In this document: positions 62,867 to 64,000 of the stretch, piece after piece
Position numbering within the stretch: the first letter of the stretch is position 1
Layout of the letters: each line of letters begins with the position of its first letter
NCBI RefSeq assembly: GCF_032337115.1
Contig: NZ_JAVXZY010000004.1
Location: 372,001-436,000 of the forward strand
Direction of reading: 5' to 3'
DNA: 64,000 bases
Origin: Roseateles_C aquae
GTDB taxonomy: Bacteria > Pseudomonadota > Gammaproteobacteria > Burkholderiales > Burkholderiaceae_C
Notes under the pieces: model-generated
Seen by the model: only the letters and a program-made list of their open reading frames with translations
What the model was told of the DNA's origin: nothing
Databases searched by the model: none
Position numbers and translations under genes: made by a program

Positions 62867-64000
62867 TGCCGCTCTTCCCCTGACACCGGTTCGACCACGA
62901 TGCGCGCATAACGCTGGAAGCTCCAGTAGGCCCAGGCCCAGTCCATCAGCACGACCAGCCGGTTGCGAAAGCCGATCAGGAAATAGATGTGCACGAAGAG
63001 CCAGAACAGCCAGGCCGGATAGCCTGAGAACTGCAGGCGCCCGAGATCGGCCACGGCGGCCTTGCGGCCTATGGTGGCCAAGGCGCCATAGTCGCGGTAA
63101 CGAAATGGCAGCTCCGCCGCTGGCAAGACCTGACCCTTTAAGCGGCCGATGATCTGCCGCGCCACATGGCGGCCCATCTGCTTGGCCGCCGGGCTGACAC
63201 CGGGCACCGGCCGACGCTCGCCGCGGTAATCCAGGCTGTGTGCCGCCGCCAGATCGCCAATCACAAACACCTCGGCATGGCCGGGAATGTTCAGCCCAGG
63301 CTCGACGATGACGCGCCCGGCGCGGTCCAGCGGCACGCCCAGCTGACGGCCCAAGGGGCTGGCCGCCACGCCGGCGGCCCAGACCACGGTGCGTGCCGGC
63401 AGCCGCTCGCGCCGACCGGCCTGTTCGACGTCGACGCCCTCGGCATCGATGCCAACCACCTTGCAGCCGGTGCGCACCTGCACGCCCAGCCCCTGCAGCT
63501 GGCGCTGCGCCTGCGCCGACAGTTCGGGTTTGAAGGCTTGCAAGACCCGATCCGAGCCTTCGAGCAAGAGCACCTGGGCAGCAGCCGGATCGATGCGGCG
63601 GAACTCATCGCGCAAGGTGTGGCGCGCAATCTCGGCCAGCGTGCCGGCCATCTCGACGCCGGTCGGTCCGGCGCCGATGACGATGAAGTTCAGCCAGGGC
63701 TGGCGCGCCGCCTCATCGGCCAGCGTCTCGGCCCGCTCGAAGGCACTGAGCAGCCGGCCGCGCAGCTCGAAGGCATCGGCCAGCGTCTTCAATCCCGGCG
63801 CGTGAGCGGCCCAATCGTCGCGGCCAAAATAGCTATGCGTGGCGCCGCTGGCGACGATCAGGTAGTCGTATGGCAGGCGCTGGCCGTCGGCCAGTTCGAT
63901 TTCGCGAGCCGCCGTCGCGATGCTGCTGACTTCCGCCATCAGCACGGTCAAGTTGCGCTGGCTGCGCAGCATGTGCCGGATCGGCGCGGCAATCGACGGT
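62863..64000 (-). CDS. ndh: Type II NADH dehydrogenase (NDH-2), N-terminus cut by window edge
   Basis: The frame is open to the right edge: upstream of the ATG at 63972 it continues as PSIAAPIRHMLRSQRN, typical of internal NDH-2 sequence, so at least 60 N-terminal residues including the first FAD glycine motif are missing. Visible are LPYDYLIVASGATHSYFG, the NADH-binding VIGAGPTGVEMAGTLAE, GHAEVFVIGDLA and, near the end, the amphipathic and hydrophobic segments YPAWLFWLFVHIYFLIGFRNR that attach the enzyme to the membrane. It oxidises NADH and reduces quinone without pumping protons. Its last codon overlaps the tfoX-like gene. Confidence 0.92.
   Translation of the reverse strand, partial: PSIAAPIRHMLRSQRNLTVLMAEVSSIATAAREIELADGQRLPYDYLIVASGATHSYFGRDDWAAHAPGLKTLADAFELRGRLLSAFERAETLADEAARQPWLNFIVIGAGPTGVEMAGTLAEIARHTLRDEFRRIDPAAAQVLLLEGSDRVLQAFKPELSAQAQRQLQGLGVQVRTGCKVVGIDAEGVDVEQAGRRERLPARTVVWAAGVAASPLGRQLGVPLDRAGRVIVEPGLNIPGHAEVFVIGDLAAAHSLDYRGERRPVPGVSPAAKQMGRHVARQIIGRLKGQVLPAAELPFRYRDYGALATIGRKAAVADLGRLQFSGYPAWLFWLFVHIYFLIGFRNRLVVLMDWAWAYWSFQRYARIVVEPVSGEERH

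Overview
The window is one stretch of a high-GC, densely packed chromosome, most like a betaproteobacterium of the order Burkholderiales (Roseateles/Paucibacter/Rubrivivax-type). The support is a PhaM-type polyhydroxybutyrate granule regulator, DUF3567, DUF3108 and DUF3422 proteins typical of that order, three large TonB-dependent receptors, and strong G/C third-position bias throughout. No rRNA, tRNA, insertion sequence, phage gene or CRISPR array was seen. It looks like ordinary chromosome with several accessory operons.

Layout. 1-5.1 kb: truncated nucleoside hydrolase, FAH-family hydrolase, DUF3108 and DUF3567 proteins, and a double AAA+ ATPase. 5.1-12 kb: a TonB receptor with a long leader, a VOC protein, a TraB/GumN protein, PhaM and a FIST sensor. 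12-20.4 kb: a sugar-use locus with TonB receptor, MFS permease, PfkB kinase and ROK repressor on the minus strand and a divergent GH9 hydrolase. AT-rich repeated boxes in front of both transcription units look like ROK operators. 20.5-27.6 kb: MarR and LysR regulators, lactate/glycolate permease and glycolate oxidase GlcDEF. 27.6-33.7 kb: a possible small RNA or leader, a PafA-like lipoprotein phosphatase, two bacterial PH-domain membrane proteins, a periplasmic solute-binding protein and a GIN-domain (DUF2807) protein.

33.9-37.0 kb holds the most unusual unit: four coupled genes for a Tat-like exported protein of unknown family, a PqqD-like protein, an HprK-related kinase and a nucleotidyltransferase. 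This fits the uncharacterised 'HPr-rel-A' gene set. I infer a protein-modification system that recognises, phosphorylates and/or nucleotidylates a substrate, possibly the exported protein itself. A phosphatidylserine synthase follows.

37.7-54.2 kb: S41 protease lipoprotein, EamA transporter, RhlE-like helicase, a c-di-GMP phosphodiesterase with a dead GGDEF domain, DUF938 methyltransferase, DUF3422 membrane protein, PPK2, a CoA transferase, divergent glpD/glpK with only 16 bp between start codons, a Crp-type regulator, an SDR and a darcynin. 54.2-64 kb: a third TonB receptor, a hybrid histidine kinase with its response regulator, a GDT1/UPF0016 cation exporter behind a yybP-ykoY (Mn2+) riboswitch, a TfoX C-terminal protein and a truncated type II NADH dehydrogenase.

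All family assignments come from reading motifs by eye; no database search was run.
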